From Burkholderiales bacterium (lineage in GTDB: Bacteria; Pseudomonadota; Gammaproteobacteria; Burkholderiales; Burkholderiaceae_C), in assembly GCA_003963115.1 (NCBI GenBank), contig RXJQ01000001.1:1-64000 (forward strand): DNA of 64,000 bases. The letters are read 5' to 3'. This document shows positions 27,460 through 36,614 of the stretch, piece by piece. Under the pieces are notes generated by a model, which saw only the letters and a program-made list of their open reading frames with translations, was not told the DNA's origin and did no database searches. A program made the position numbers and the translations under genes. The number at the start of each line of letters is the position of its first letter. Within the stretch, counting starts at the first letter, position 1.

Positions 27460-27536
27460 ACCTGATCGGCAGGCTCATGCGCCTTCGATGCCGATGTTAC
27501 AAGCACCGCGTGAAGGCTGCACGAACACGCTCAGGT

Positions 27537-28127
27537 TCAGGGCGCGGCCGCGCGCTGGAATGTGGCCAGATCGACCGGCGTGTCGACATCCTGCAAGATG
27601 CCCGGGTCATCGACCTCGATGTGGATGGCACGCTGCCAGTCCACGGCATGGCGCGCCCCCTCATCGCCACGCAAATCGCGCAGCAACTCGAAGACGGAGC
27701 GAGGCAAGCCGCGCGGATGGCCAGGTCGCTGCAGATGGCGTGGCAGCACGGCTTGTTGCTGACCCTGCAGGACCTGATGAACGCGCTTGAGCGTGGAAAG
27801 GGACACGAAGGGCATGTCCGCCAGCCCGACGATCACACCGCTGACATCAGGCCGATTCAGCAAGACTCGCGCGCCGCAGGCCAGCGAGCGTCCCATGCCC
27901 TGATCGGCGTCATCGCACCACAGCACCTGCGCCCCGTGCGCTTGGGCCATGGCCTGCGCGGCCTCATCGTGAGGGCGCAGCACCACCAGCAAGGGCTGGC
28001 AGACCTGGGCATACAAGGCCAGCACGGTCTCCAGCATGGTGCGGCCATCGGCGAGGCGAACGAGGCGCTTGTCTGCGCCATAGCGGCTGGCCCGCCCTGC
28101 GGCGAGGATGAGGCCGGCCACGCTCAT
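27537..28127 (-). CDS. MocA/MobA-like nucleotidyltransferase
   Basis: A 196-residue nucleotidyltransferase: LILAAGRASRYGADKRLV (nucleotide-binding loop with conserved Lys), GQGMGRSL-like DQGMGRSLACG, and VIVGLADMPFVS. These fit MocA/MobA, which add CMP or GMP to molybdopterin. Its position after iorA and iorB, with 90 bases between, fits a MocA role in making the cytosine dinucleotide cofactor that IorB-type enzymes bind. I use ATG 28127, which has GAGAGAAG upstream, rather than 28142 or 28181. No XdhC-type chaperone follows, which is unusual for such an operon. Confidence 0.83.
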   Translation of the reverse strand: MSVAGLILAAGRASRYGADKRLVRLADGRTMLETVLALYAQVCQPLLVVLRPHDEAAQAMAQAHGAQVLWCDDADQGMGRSLACGARVLLNRPDVSGVIVGLADMPFVSLSTLKRVHQVLQGQQQAVLPRHLQRPGHPRGLPRSVFELLRDLRGDEGARHAVDWQRAIHIEVDDPGILQDVDTPVDLATFQRAAAP

Positions 28128-28217
28128 GGGTGCTTCTCTCATGGGTACACATGGTAGGACATGCCGCAGGCCGCACCGCATGGTTGAGGGCCTGCTGCCA
28201 AGGCGGATCCTAAAGGC

Positions 28218-30464
28218 CTAAAGACGGATGGGCAGGCTGCGGATGCGCTGCTTGGTCAAGGCATAGATCGCATTGGTCACCGCCGGCGCGATCGGTGGTG
28301 TGCCCGGCTCGCCCACGCCGCCCGGGGCCGCCGTGCTGGGCACGATGTGGGTTTCGATCACGGGCATCTGTGCCAGGCGCACCGCGTCGTAGCTGGGGAA
28401 GCTGGTCTGCTCGACACGGCCATGGGCGATGGTGATCTCGCCAAACAAGGCGGCACTCAGGCCATAGACGATGGCGCTTTGCATCTGCGCCTCCACCGTA
28501 TCTGGGTTGACCACCACGCCGCAGTCGATGGCACAGACCACGCGGTGCACCTTGAGCTGCCCCTGCTCAATGGAGACCTCGGCCACCTCGGCACACCAGG
28601 ATCCAAAGGACTCGTGCAGCGCGATACCACGCGCCCGGCCCGGTGGCAAAGGCGTGCCCCAGCCTGCCTTGGTGGCGACCAGTTCGAGCACGGCCAGATG
28701 ACGCGGGTGCTTTTGCAAGAGGCCGCGGCGGAAGGCATAGGGGTCCTGGCCGGCCGCATAGGCCAGCTCATCGACGAAGCTCTCGGTGAAGAAGGCGTTG
28801 TACGAGTGGCCCACGCTGCGCCATGAGCCCACGGGCACATGCGTCTCGGGCCGGATCTGCCGCACCGTGACATTGTCGAACTCGTAGGGGATGTCGAACG
28901 CGCCTTCGATCTGGTTTTTGTCGGGCGTGTTGGAGGCGATCGAGGGCATCAGGCGCCGCACCGAGTCATAGCTCACGGACTGCGCCGCCACGCGGTTGGA
29001 CCAGGCCGTGACGCGCCCTTGGGCATCCAGTGCCGCACGGAATTCAGACAAGGCTGCAGGCCGGTACACATCGTGCTGCATGTCCTCTTCGCGGGTCCAC
29101 AAAAGCTTCACGGGCCGCCCATCGAGCTGCTTGGCAATCGCCACGGCCTGCTCGACCATGTCCACCTCCAGCCGGCGCCCAAAGCCGCCACCGAGGAAGG
29201 GCACGTGCAGCGTGACCTTGTCCGAGTCCACGCCTGCCACCTGGCCGGCCTTCCACTTGGCCAGAGAAGGCGACTGCGTCGAGCACCACACCGTGACGTG
29301 GCCGTCCTTCACCTGGGCCACGCAGTTGATGGGCTCCATCGCGGCATGGGCCAGGAAGGGCGCCCAGTAGCTGGCCTCCACGACCTTGCCCGCCTGCTTG
29401 AAGGCCAGGTCCGCGTCGCCCTTGTCGCCATAGCTGAAGCCCTTGCTGGCCGCCAGTTCGTCCTTGTACTTCTTGGCGATGTCGGCCGACGAGAGCTGGT
29501 CGTTGGGCGAGGGCTCATAAACGATCTTCACCTCGGCCAAAGCCTGCTTGGCTCGCCACCAGTTGTTGGCCACGACGACCACACCCTGCGGGATGCGCAA
29601 GACCTTGAGCACGCCCTTGCGCTGCAGGGCGGCCTTGTCGTCCACGCTGGCCACTTTGGCGCCGAACACCGGCGGCTGGGCGATCGCGGCATAGACCATG
29701 CCATCGAGCTTGACGTCGATGCCAAAGACAGCCGAGCCATTGACCTTGGCCGGGATGTCTCGGCGCGCCATGGGCTTGCCGATCAGCTTGTACTGACTCG
29801 GCGCCTTGAACGGTACATCCTGAGGCGGGGTCAACTCGGCAGCTTCCTTGGCGAGCTCACCAAAGCCCAGCTTGGCACCTGTCTTCATGTTGATAACCTG
29901 GCCGGCTTCGACCTGGCACTGGTCCGGTGCCACCGACCAGCGCCTGGCCGCGGCCTCGACCAGCATGGCGCGGGCCGTGGCACCGGCCAGGCGCATGGGC
30001 TCCCAGGCATCGCGGACACTGGCCGAGCCGCCGGTGATCTGCAAGGACAAGGCATAACCCAGACGTTGCACGCTGGCGCGGGCCATGCGGGCCAGCACGC
30101 TGTCGTCGTCCGTGGTGAAGGGCACGACATTGAGCATCATGGTGGCGTTGGCGTAGATGCGGGCCACGGGTGCTTGCTCCACCTGCACGTCTTCCCAGCG
30201 TGCATCCAGCTCTTCCACGAGCAGCATGGGCAGGGCCGTCAGCACGCCCTGCCCCATCTCGGAACGCGGCACGGCCACGGTGACCTTGCCATCGGGCGCG
30301 ATCTTCACCCAGCCATTGAGTGCGACCTCGCCGCCTTCGACCGGCAGGAGGCTGTGATCACCCAGGCGGTCTGCAGCCGAGGGCTTGCCACAACCCACCA
30401 GCAGCCCGCCCGACAAGGCCGCACCGGTGATCAGGAACTGGCGACGTGACAGCGTGGTCTTCAT
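28218..30464 (-). CDS. iorB: Molybdenum hydroxylase large subunit (IorB-like)
   Basis: A 748-residue molybdopterin-binding subunit of the xanthine-dehydrogenase family, closest in layout to isoquinoline 1-oxidoreductase beta. A Tat signal ([20 protein letters not shown]) is followed by two aldehyde-oxidase-type domains ([71 protein letters not shown]). The conserved Glu of GVGEPGTP near the end is the catalytic base in relatives. It should sit in the periplasm with IorA and oxidise an N-heterocycle or aldehyde; the substrate is unknown. Its start ATG 30464 overlaps the iorA stop in ATGA. An open frame extending to 31229 is not coding. Confidence 0.88.
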   Translation of the reverse strand: MKTTLSRRQFLITGAALSGGLLVGCGKPSAADRLGDHSLLPVEGGEVALNGWVKIAPDGKVTVAVPRSEMGQGVLTALPMLLVEELDARWEDVQVEQAPVARIYANATMMLNVVPFTTDDDSVLARMARASVQRLGYALSLQITGGSASVRDAWEPMRLAGATARAMLVEAAARRWSVAPDQCQVEAGQVINMKTGAKLGFGELAKEAAELTPPQDVPFKAPSQYKLIGKPMARRDIPAKVNGSAVFGIDVKLDGMVYAAIAQPPVFGAKVASVDDKAALQRKGVLKVLRIPQGVVVVANNWWRAKQALAEVKIVYEPSPNDQLSSADIAKKYKDELAASKGFSYGDKGDADLAFKQAGKVVEASYWAPFLAHAAMEPINCVAQVKDGHVTVWCSTQSPSLAKWKAGQVAGVDSDKVTLHVPFLGGGFGRRLEVDMVEQAVAIAKQLDGRPVKLLWTREEDMQHDVYRPAALSEFRAALDAQGRVTAWSNRVAAQSVSYDSVRRLMPSIASNTPDKNQIEGAFDIPYEFDNVTVRQIRPETHVPVGSWRSVGHSYNAFFTESFVDELAYAAGQDPYAFRRGLLQKHPRHLAVLELVATKAGWGTPLPPGRARGIALHESFGSWCAEVAEVSIEQGQLKVHRVVCAIDCGVVVNPDTVEAQMQSAIVYGLSAALFGEITIAHGRVEQTSFPSYDAVRLAQMPVIETHIVPSTAAPGGVGEPGTPPIAPAVTNAIYALTKQRIRSLPIRL

Positions 30465-30958
30465 GCCTGTTTCTCCGCCGTCGATGGCACCGATGGCGCC
30501 GCCGACACCGATTTGGACTGGGCCGCAGCATGGATGGCCGCGCGCACGCGCTGGTAGGTGCCGCAGCGGCAGATGTTGGTCATGGCCGCATCGATGTCCG
30601 CATCTGTTGGCGCGGGGTTGGCCCTCAGCAAGGCCGTGGCCGCCATCAGCATGCCTGATTGGCAATAGCCGCATTGCGGCACCTGGTACGCAACCCAGGC
30701 CGCTTGCAGACGCGCCAGGATGGCATCGTCCTTGGACTCGATGGTCTGCACCGCCTTGCCCGCCACGGCGGACACCGGCATCACGCAGGAACGCGTGGCC
30801 ACCCCATCGATGTGGACCGTGCAGGCCCCGCAGGCGGCGATGCCGCAACCGAACTTCGTGCCCGTGTGCCCGAGTTCGTCCCGCAGGACCCACAGCAAGG
30901 GCATGTCGTCTTCGACATCCACGGAAACGGGCTGGCCGTTGAGCTTGAATGTGTGCAT
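30461..30958 (-). CDS. iorA: Molybdenum hydroxylase [2Fe-2S] small subunit (IorA-like)
   Basis: A 165-residue two-cluster iron-sulfur subunit. The plant-type cluster ligands are Cys38, Cys43, Cys46 and Cys58; the second, all-alpha cluster uses Cys96, Cys99, Cys130 and Cys132 (QCGYC, ICRC). It passes electrons from the molybdenum site of IorB to an external acceptor. It has no signal peptide of its own, as in other IorA proteins, so it would be exported with IorB through Tat. The stop overlaps the IorB start by four bases, showing translational coupling. It is first in the operon and divergent from a TetR gene 55 bases away. Confidence 0.93.
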   Translation of the reverse strand: MHTFKLNGQPVSVDVEDDMPLLWVLRDELGHTGTKFGCGIAACGACTVHIDGVATRSCVMPVSAVAGKAVQTIESKDDAILARLQAAWVAYQVPQCGYCQSGMLMAATALLRANPAPTDADIDAAMTNICRCGTYQRVRAAIHAAAQSKSVSAAPSVPSTAEKQA

Positions 30959-30968
30959 GGTGGACAGC

Positions 30969-31004
30969 GTACACCTTTCTCATCCGGGCCGTCAAGCAAG
31001 GTAC
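30969..31004. promoter_or_regulatory. iorAB promoter with a candidate TetR operator
   Basis: In the 55-base gap between iorA and the divergent TetR gene, GTACACCTT (30969-30977) and AAGGTAC (30998-31004) form an imperfect inverted repeat. On the minus strand TTGACG, followed after 18 bases by TACGCT, lies between the arms as a possible iorA promoter. Binding there would block both genes. The arms are short and unequal, so confidence is low. Confidence 0.35.
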
Positions 31005-31013
31005 AGTCAGGGC

Positions 31014-31577
31014 ATGTCCTACCCTAAGAAGATCAGCCGGGAAACGGTCCTGGACAGTGCCTTGGCCTTCATCGAAGCACACGGGCTGGCAGCATTGTCG
31101 ATGCGAACCCTCGCAGGCAATCTGGGTGTCACCCCCAATGCGCTGTACCGCTACTTCAGCAGCAAGGCCGATCTGGAATTCGCCCTGGTCGACAAGGGTG
31201 GGGAGATGCTGCTGGCCGAACTGGAGCATGCCGCAAAAGGCCTGGCGATGCCAGAAGCCATTCGGGCCGTGTCACGTGCCTACATCCGCTTTGCACGCGC
31301 CTACCCGCAGCTCTACACGATCAAGCTGCAGCACAACGGGATGGAGCAGTGCAAGACCGACAGCCATGAGGCCATCTGGGCCTTCGTGACCCAACTCACG
31401 AGTGGCCTGCCCACCCACTGGGATGCCCAGGATCTGGCCTTGTCGCTGTGGGCCTTCCTGCATGGCATGGTGGAGCTTGACCGCGCCGATCTGCTGGAAG
31501 GCAGGTCACCAGAAGCCACGATCGAAGTGGGGCTGGACATCATGCTGGCCGGCTTGATGGCGCAAGCATTGTCTTGA
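31014..31577 (+). CDS. TetR-family regulator next to iorAB
   Basis: A 187-residue TetR-type repressor. The N-terminal helix-turn-helix ([51 protein letters not shown], residues about 8-55, split here by the family pattern) is followed by a helical ligand-binding domain with a TetR_C-like end ([18 protein letters not shown]). It starts at ATG 31014 and faces iorA across 55 bases, the usual position for a repressor of the neighbouring operon. The inducer is probably the IorAB substrate or a related aromatic compound; this is inference from position only. Confidence 0.87.
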   Translation: MSYPKKISRETVLDSALAFIEAHGLAALSMRTLAGNLGVTPNALYRYFSSKADLEFALVDKGGEMLLAELEHAAKGLAMPEAIRAVSRAYIRFARAYPQLYTIKLQHNGMEQCKTDSHEAIWAFVTQLTSGLPTHWDAQDLALSLWAFLHGMVELDRADLLEGRSPEATIEVGLDIMLAGLMAQALS

Positions 31578-31744
31578 TGTGCGCCTTGATCACCACATTC
31601 GTGCCGATGTCAAACAGATGTCCGCAGTGTGAATTGCATCACCACAACAACCTTGCAACAGCTGGATAACGGCTTGCAGACCTGCGCGAAGTCACGCGAT
31701 ACTGAAATCGAACGCCCATGACGAGGCGCCCCAACCACCGCTGA

Positions 31745-32590
31745 ATGCTCTTCGCGCCAGACCACACCGCCCTGCATCGGGGCTCATCAGACGGCCTTCA
31801 TCCCAGCCGCAGAACCTGGCTGCAATATGCCGGCTCGGGCGCCTTGAGTTGGGCACTCGGCCTGCCCACCACCGCACACGCCGCCACCCCCACGCAGGCC
31901 TTGATCCTGTGCTATCACCGCTTCGCCGACACGGTGGCCGACAGCATGACCGTGCGCAAGACCACCTTCGCCGACCACATCAAGGTGCTGCAAGACCTGG
32001 GTGCGCACATCATCCCCCTGGCAGACCTGGTGGCCTTTCGGCAGGGCAAGCTCGACAAGCTGCCACCACGCGCCGTGGTCATCACCGCCGACGATGGACA
32101 CCGCACCGTGGTGGAGACCATGGCGCCGATGATCGTGCCCACACGCTGGCCCGTCACGCTCTTCATCTACCCCTCTGCCATCTCCAATGCAAGCTATGCC
32201 ATGCGCTGGGAGCACCTCACGCAACTGCAGGCCACGGGGCAGTTCGATGTGCAGTCCCACACCTACTGGCACCCCAATCTGGTCAAGGAGCGCAAGCAAC
32301 AGTCGCCCGCTGACTTCGAACGCTTCGCACGCATGCAATTGCAGAAGTCCAAGAGCGTGCTGGAAGCCCGCCTGAACAAGCCCATCTCCTACCTCGCTTG
32401 GCCTTTCGGTCTGTATGACGATGGCCTCATGGAGCTGGCCACGCAACTGGGCTACCAGGCCTCGCTGGCACTGGGCAACAAGGCGTGCACAGACAGCGAC
32501 CCGATACAGGCCCTGCCACGCCACCTCATGGTCGACGAGGTCAGTGGCCGTCGACTTCAACAACTGATTCAAGCCGCCTTTCCAGCCTGA
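31745..32590 (+). CDS. Exported polysaccharide deacetylase (CE4)
   Basis: A 281-residue NodB-fold deacetylase. The signal resembles a Tat peptide (SRRTWLQYAG, cleavage near AHAA at about 46). The CE4 metal site is visible as TADDG (Asp116, Asp117; the usual motif is FDDG) and SHTYWHP (His172, His176). Substrates of the family include peptidoglycan, chitin oligomers and PNAG-type polymers; PgaB-like proteins fit the next gene, but this is not certain. There is no clear ribosome site. An eight-codon reading frame (31718-31744) ends right against the ATG. The DUF4015 gene follows after 16 bases. Confidence 0.82.
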   Translation: MLFAPDHTALHRGSSDGLHPSRRTWLQYAGSGALSWALGLPTTAHAATPTQALILCYHRFADTVADSMTVRKTTFADHIKVLQDLGAHIIPLADLVAFRQGKLDKLPPRAVVITADDGHRTVVETMAPMIVPTRWPVTLFIYPSAISNASYAMRWEHLTQLQATGQFDVQSHTYWHPNLVKERKQQSPADFERFARMQLQKSKSVLEARLNKPISYLAWPFGLYDDGLMELATQLGYQASLALGNKACTDSDPIQALPRHLMVDEVSGRRLQQLIQAAFPA

Positions 32591-32606
32591 CCCAAGGGAG
32601 CCTGAG

Positions 32607-34136
32607 ATGAACGCCGCCCGCACACATCAAGCAGCCGCATGGATGAGAGGATGGGCCAGCATGGCGATGGCCATCGCCGTCAGTGCGACCATCGGTGCGG
32701 CTGCCTGGGCCCAAGCGGGCGCCAGCGCATCGAGCGAACCAAATGCAGCGAGCACACCCGGCACGCCGGCCGTGCCCAGCTCAGCCCCCAGCTCCGCCGC
32801 ATCAGCCATCGCCGTGCCCGCGGCCACGCCAGCCCCCTTGCACGGCATGGTGATCGACGCCGACACCAAACAGGGCATCCCCTTGGCCCATGTCGTGAGC
32901 GGCGATGTGACCGTGCGCACCGACCATGACGGCCACTTCAGCCTGCCTGCCAATCTGGCAGGGCAAACCGTGGGCGCCCGCATGCCCGGCTACCGTCAGC
33001 AGCAGGGCAAGCTGCAGGCAGGCAGCGCCGGCCCGACCGTGCTGCCGCTGCGCAAGTTCCAGGCACGTGGCCTGTACCTCTCGGCCTACGGCATCGGCAG
33101 CAGCAAGCTGCGCGGCGACGCCTTGACCCTCATGGCCCAGACCGACCTCAACACCCTGGTCATCGACATCAAGGGCGATGCGGGCATCGTGCCTTATCGC
33201 AGCGAAGCCTGGGCCGCACTGGGCTACCCGAAACAGACCGTGGTCACCGTGCGTGACATGCCTGCGCTCATCAAGGATCTGCACGAACGCGGCATCTACC
33301 TGATCGGCCGCATCGTCACCTTCAAGGACGACAAGATGGCCCATGCCAAACCGCAATGGGCCGTCAAGACCAGCAGCGGTGCGATGTTCAAGGACCGTGA
33401 AGGCCTCTCCTGGCTGGACCCTTCCATCCCCGATGCCTGGGAGCCCGCCGTCACCATGGCCGAGGAAGCCGCCAAGCTGGGCTTCGATGAGATCCAGTTC
33501 GACTACGTGCGCTTCCCCGATACGCCCGGTCTTGTCTTCTCGCAGCCCAACACCTGGGAGGTCCGCCCCTTCATGATCTCGGCCTTCCTGGACAAGGCTC
33601 GGCAAAGGCTGGCCAAATACAACGTCTATGTGTCGGCAGACATCTTCGGCTATGTATGCTGGAACCTCAACGACACCTTCATCGGGCAGCAACTGGAGAT
33701 GCTGTCTGACCGCCTGGACTACCTCTCGCCCATGCTCTACCCGTCTGGCTTCACCTGGGGCATCCCGGGCCACGTGATGGCCGTGGGTTCACCTTACGAG
33801 ATCGTGCACCACTCGCTGCAAGCGGCCATCGAGCGCTCCGGCATGAGCGGCGTGCGCTTTCGGCCATGGCTGCAGGCCTTCAAGGACTATGCCTTTGACA
33901 AGCGCGTGTTCGGCGAGCAGGAGATCCGCCTGCAGATCCAGGCTGCCGATGACGTACACACCCAAGGCTGGCTGCTGTGGAACGCCGGCAACCACTACAG
34001 CACCGCAGGCCTGAACGTCAAAAAAGTCGCCGTGCCCGCGTCGGCATCCTCGGCAGCGTCCACACCTGCATCGGCATCTGCGTCAACACCCGCATCCGCC
34101 AAACCCTCATCGGCCCACGCCGCCAGCAGGCCTTGA
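32607..34136 (+). CDS. Exported DUF4015 putative glycoside hydrolase
   Basis: A 509-residue secreted protein. After a signal peptide (about residues 1-38) comes an Ala/Ser/Pro linker, a small carboxypeptidase-regulatory-like beta domain (GMVIDADTKQGIPLAHVVSGDVTVRTDHDGHFSLP, about 75-140), and a TIM-barrel DUF4015 domain (about 150-465; VIDIKGDAG, GFDEIQFDYVRFPD, YVSADIFGYVCWN, YLSPMLYPSGF). The Asp in QFDYVRFP is a good catalytic candidate. The C-terminus is a Ser/Ala/Pro tract. AAGGGAG precedes the ATG. It lies between a deacetylase and a NamZ-type enzyme, so it probably acts on a cell-wall or exopolysaccharide glycan. Confidence 0.83.
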   Translation: MNAARTHQAAAWMRGWASMAMAIAVSATIGAAAWAQAGASASSEPNAASTPGTPAVPSSAPSSAASAIAVPAATPAPLHGMVIDADTKQGIPLAHVVSGDVTVRTDHDGHFSLPANLAGQTVGARMPGYRQQQGKLQAGSAGPTVLPLRKFQARGLYLSAYGIGSSKLRGDALTLMAQTDLNTLVIDIKGDAGIVPYRSEAWAALGYPKQTVVTVRDMPALIKDLHERGIYLIGRIVTFKDDKMAHAKPQWAVKTSSGAMFKDREGLSWLDPSIPDAWEPAVTMAEEAAKLGFDEIQFDYVRFPDTPGLVFSQPNTWEVRPFMISAFLDKARQRLAKYNVYVSADIFGYVCWNLNDTFIGQQLEMLSDRLDYLSPMLYPSGFTWGIPGHVMAVGSPYEIVHHSLQAAIERSGMSGVRFRPWLQAFKDYAFDKRVFGEQEIRLQIQAADDVHTQGWLLWNAGNHYSTAGLNVKKVAVPASASSAASTPASASASTPASAKPSSAHAASRP

Positions 34137-34139
34137 GCC

Positions 34140-36584
34140 ATGCGCACTCCACAGCTGAGGCTTTGGCTTGCATGCGGGCTCCTGAGCCTGCTCGGCCACA
34201 CCGCGCTTGCACAGCCTGATCTGTCCGGCAGACTGGGCCCCGCCATCGGCGCAGCCGTGCAAGCCCAGATGGACGCAGGCGCCCTGCCCGGCGCTGTCGT
34301 GCTCATCGGCAATGAAGAAGGCGTGCAGTTCAGGCAGGCCTATGGCTGGCAGGCCTTGCAACCTGAGCGCGAGCCCATGCGCGTGGACACCGTGTTCGAC
34401 CTCGCCTCGCTGACCAAGGCCGTGGCCACCACCACCGCCGTGATGCAGTTGGTGGAGCGCGGCAAGCTGCAGCTCGACGCGCCCGTGTCCCGCTATTGGC
34501 CGGCCTTTGCAGCCCATGGCAAAGATGCCATCACCGTGAGCGAGTTGCTGGCCCACACATCCGGCCTGCGGCCAGACCTGGACACCACGCCACCCTGGAG
34601 CGGCTACCAGGCCGGCCTGCGCAAGGTCATCGCTGAAAAGCCGCAAACGACCCCGGGCTCGCGCATGGTCTACAGCGACATCAACTTCATCGTGCTCGGT
34701 GAGTTGGTGCAGCGCGTCGGCGGCCACAGCCTGCCCGACTATGCCGAACGCCACATTTTCAAACCACTGGGCATGAAGGACACCACCTTCAATCCCCCCG
34801 GCAACTGGCGCCCACGCATCGCCCCCACCGAGATCATGGGAGACGGCACCTTGTTGCGTGGCAGCGTGCACGACCCGTTTGCCCGCCGCATGGGTGGCTG
34901 GGCCGGCCACGCGGGCCTCTTCGGTACCGCAGATGACCTGGCACGCTTCGCCCACGCGATGCTGCATGTCGCCGCAGGTGATGCAGACGCGCCGCACGGC
35001 CCGCGCAAGGAACCATCGCGCGCCTACCCCTTGCTGCAAGCCCGCACCCTTGGCCGGATGATGAACCGCTACTCACCCGCCGACCAGGCCGACTGGCGTG
35101 GTCTGGGTTGGTCGCTCGACCCGCCCTGGCAGCCCCAGCGTGAGGCCCTGCCGCCACTGGGCATGCTGGACCACACCGGCTACACCGGCACCGGCTTGTG
35201 GATCGATTTCGTCAACAGGCAGTACCTCGTCATCCTGAGCAACCGCGTGCACCCTCGCGGCCTCGGTGACGCCCGCCCGCTGCGCCGGCAGATCCAGGCG
35301 CTGCTGTCCACCCAGCACACACCATTGAGCCGCGCGCAAGTCGAAGCCCAACTGGCCTCGCGCTGGCCTGATATGGCGGACACAGCCAAGTCATGGACGC
35401 CAATCACGCAGCCAACCGCGCAGTCGGCTACAGCGAGCGCCAGCAGCCCCACCGTCCTGCCCGGCATCGACGTCTTGCGCCAAACAGATTACGCTGCGCT
35501 GCAAGGCCAAAGGCTGGGCCTCATCACCAATCTGTCGGCCATCGACACCAAAGGCTGGCGCACCATCGACCGCCTCTACAACGCCCCCGGCCTGCAACTG
35601 CGCAAGGTCTTCACGCCGGAGCATGGCCTGAACCGCGATCAGGAAGGTCGCATCGACTCCAGCGTGGACACCGTCACCGGCCTGCCTCTCGTCAGCCTGT
35701 ATGGCAAACAGTTGCGCCCCAGCCCCGACACGCTCAAGGACCTCGACACCCTGGTCTTCGACATGCAGGACGCCGGCGCGCGCTTCTACACTTATCTTTC
35801 AACCATGGGTGAGGCCATGCAGGCCGCCGCGCAAGGCAGCTTGAACTTCGTGGTGCTGGACCGCCCCAACCCGCTGGGCGCAGACCGCGTGGGCGGCCCC
35901 GTGCTGGACGCCGATCTGCGCTCCTTCACCGCCTTTGCCGAACTGCCAGTGCAACACGGCATGACCATGGGCGAGCTGGCCCGCTGGCTGCGCGACGACA
36001 TCCACACACGCACGGGGCTGGAAGTCAAGCTGCAAGTCATCGCCATGCAAGGCTACAAGCGCAATATGCGCTTTACCCAGACCGGTCTGGATTGGATCCC
36101 GCCCTCGCCCAATTTGCGCACGCCCACCACCGCCTTGCTCTACCCCGGCGTGGCCTGGGTGGAGGGCGCCAACATCAGCGTGGGCCGTGGCACGGACAAG
36201 CCTTTCGAATGGGTAGGCGCCCCCTGGCTCAATGCAGACCAGCTACAGGCTGCCTTGCAAGCCGAGAACCTGCCCGGCCTGCTGATCAACACTGCCCACT
36301 TCACGCCCGGCAGCGGCCCCTACCAAGGCCAGGCCTGCCACGGCGTGATGTTCAAAATCCAGCAGGCCGACCAGCTCGATGCCCCATTGCTGGGCTTGGC
36401 GCTGGCACGCACCCTGCATCAACTCAATCCGGGCTTCCAGCTCGACAAGACCCTGGGCATGATCGGGTCTCGCGACACCCTGGCGCGTTTGCAGGCCAGC
36501 GAGCCCCTGCAGGACATCGTACGCAGTTGGCAAGACCGATTGCGTGATTTCATGACGAGACGGGCCAGCTACCTGCTTTACTGA
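34140..36584 (+). CDS. Beta-lactamase-fold / NamZ (DUF1343) fusion protein
   Basis: An 814-residue exported two-domain protein. After a signal peptide (cleavage near LAQ, residue 25) comes a class C beta-lactamase-fold serine hydrolase (about 30-415) with SLTK (Ser90, Lys93), YSDIN near 178 and HTG near 345 in the place of KTG. The second half (about 440-814) is DUF1343: GIDVL, RLGLITNLSAID, FTPEHGL, FDMQDAGARFYTY, LDRPNPLG. DUF1343 contains NamZ, an exo-N-acetylmuramidase that releases MurNAc from peptidoglycan fragments. A single protein could thus hydrolyse an ester or peptide and then the glycan. It starts three bases after the DUF4015 stop. Confidence 0.88.
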   Translation: MRTPQLRLWLACGLLSLLGHTALAQPDLSGRLGPAIGAAVQAQMDAGALPGAVVLIGNEEGVQFRQAYGWQALQPEREPMRVDTVFDLASLTKAVATTTAVMQLVERGKLQLDAPVSRYWPAFAAHGKDAITVSELLAHTSGLRPDLDTTPPWSGYQAGLRKVIAEKPQTTPGSRMVYSDINFIVLGELVQRVGGHSLPDYAERHIFKPLGMKDTTFNPPGNWRPRIAPTEIMGDGTLLRGSVHDPFARRMGGWAGHAGLFGTADDLARFAHAMLHVAAGDADAPHGPRKEPSRAYPLLQARTLGRMMNRYSPADQADWRGLGWSLDPPWQPQREALPPLGMLDHTGYTGTGLWIDFVNRQYLVILSNRVHPRGLGDARPLRRQIQALLSTQHTPLSRAQVEAQLASRWPDMADTAKSWTPITQPTAQSATASASSPTVLPGIDVLRQTDYAALQGQRLGLITNLSAIDTKGWRTIDRLYNAPGLQLRKVFTPEHGLNRDQEGRIDSSVDTVTGLPLVSLYGKQLRPSPDTLKDLDTLVFDMQDAGARFYTYLSTMGEAMQAAAQGSLNFVVLDRPNPLGADRVGGPVLDADLRSFTAFAELPVQHGMTMGELARWLRDDIHTRTGLEVKLQVIAMQGYKRNMRFTQTGLDWIPPSPNLRTPTTALLYPGVAWVEGANISVGRGTDKPFEWVGAPWLNADQLQAALQAENLPGLLINTAHFTPGSGPYQGQACHGVMFKIQQADQLDAPLLGLALARTLHQLNPGFQLDKTLGMIGSRDTLARLQASEPLQDIVRSWQDRLRDFMTRRASYLLY

Positions 36585-36614
36585 TCCATCGGCTTCGCTT
36601 AAGGTTGTGAGGAG

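Noticed and set aside
30465..31229. N-terminal extension of IorB
   Set aside because: The open frame overlaps the whole iorA gene and the TetR start; the Tat signal at 30464 and the ATGA overlap fix the true start.
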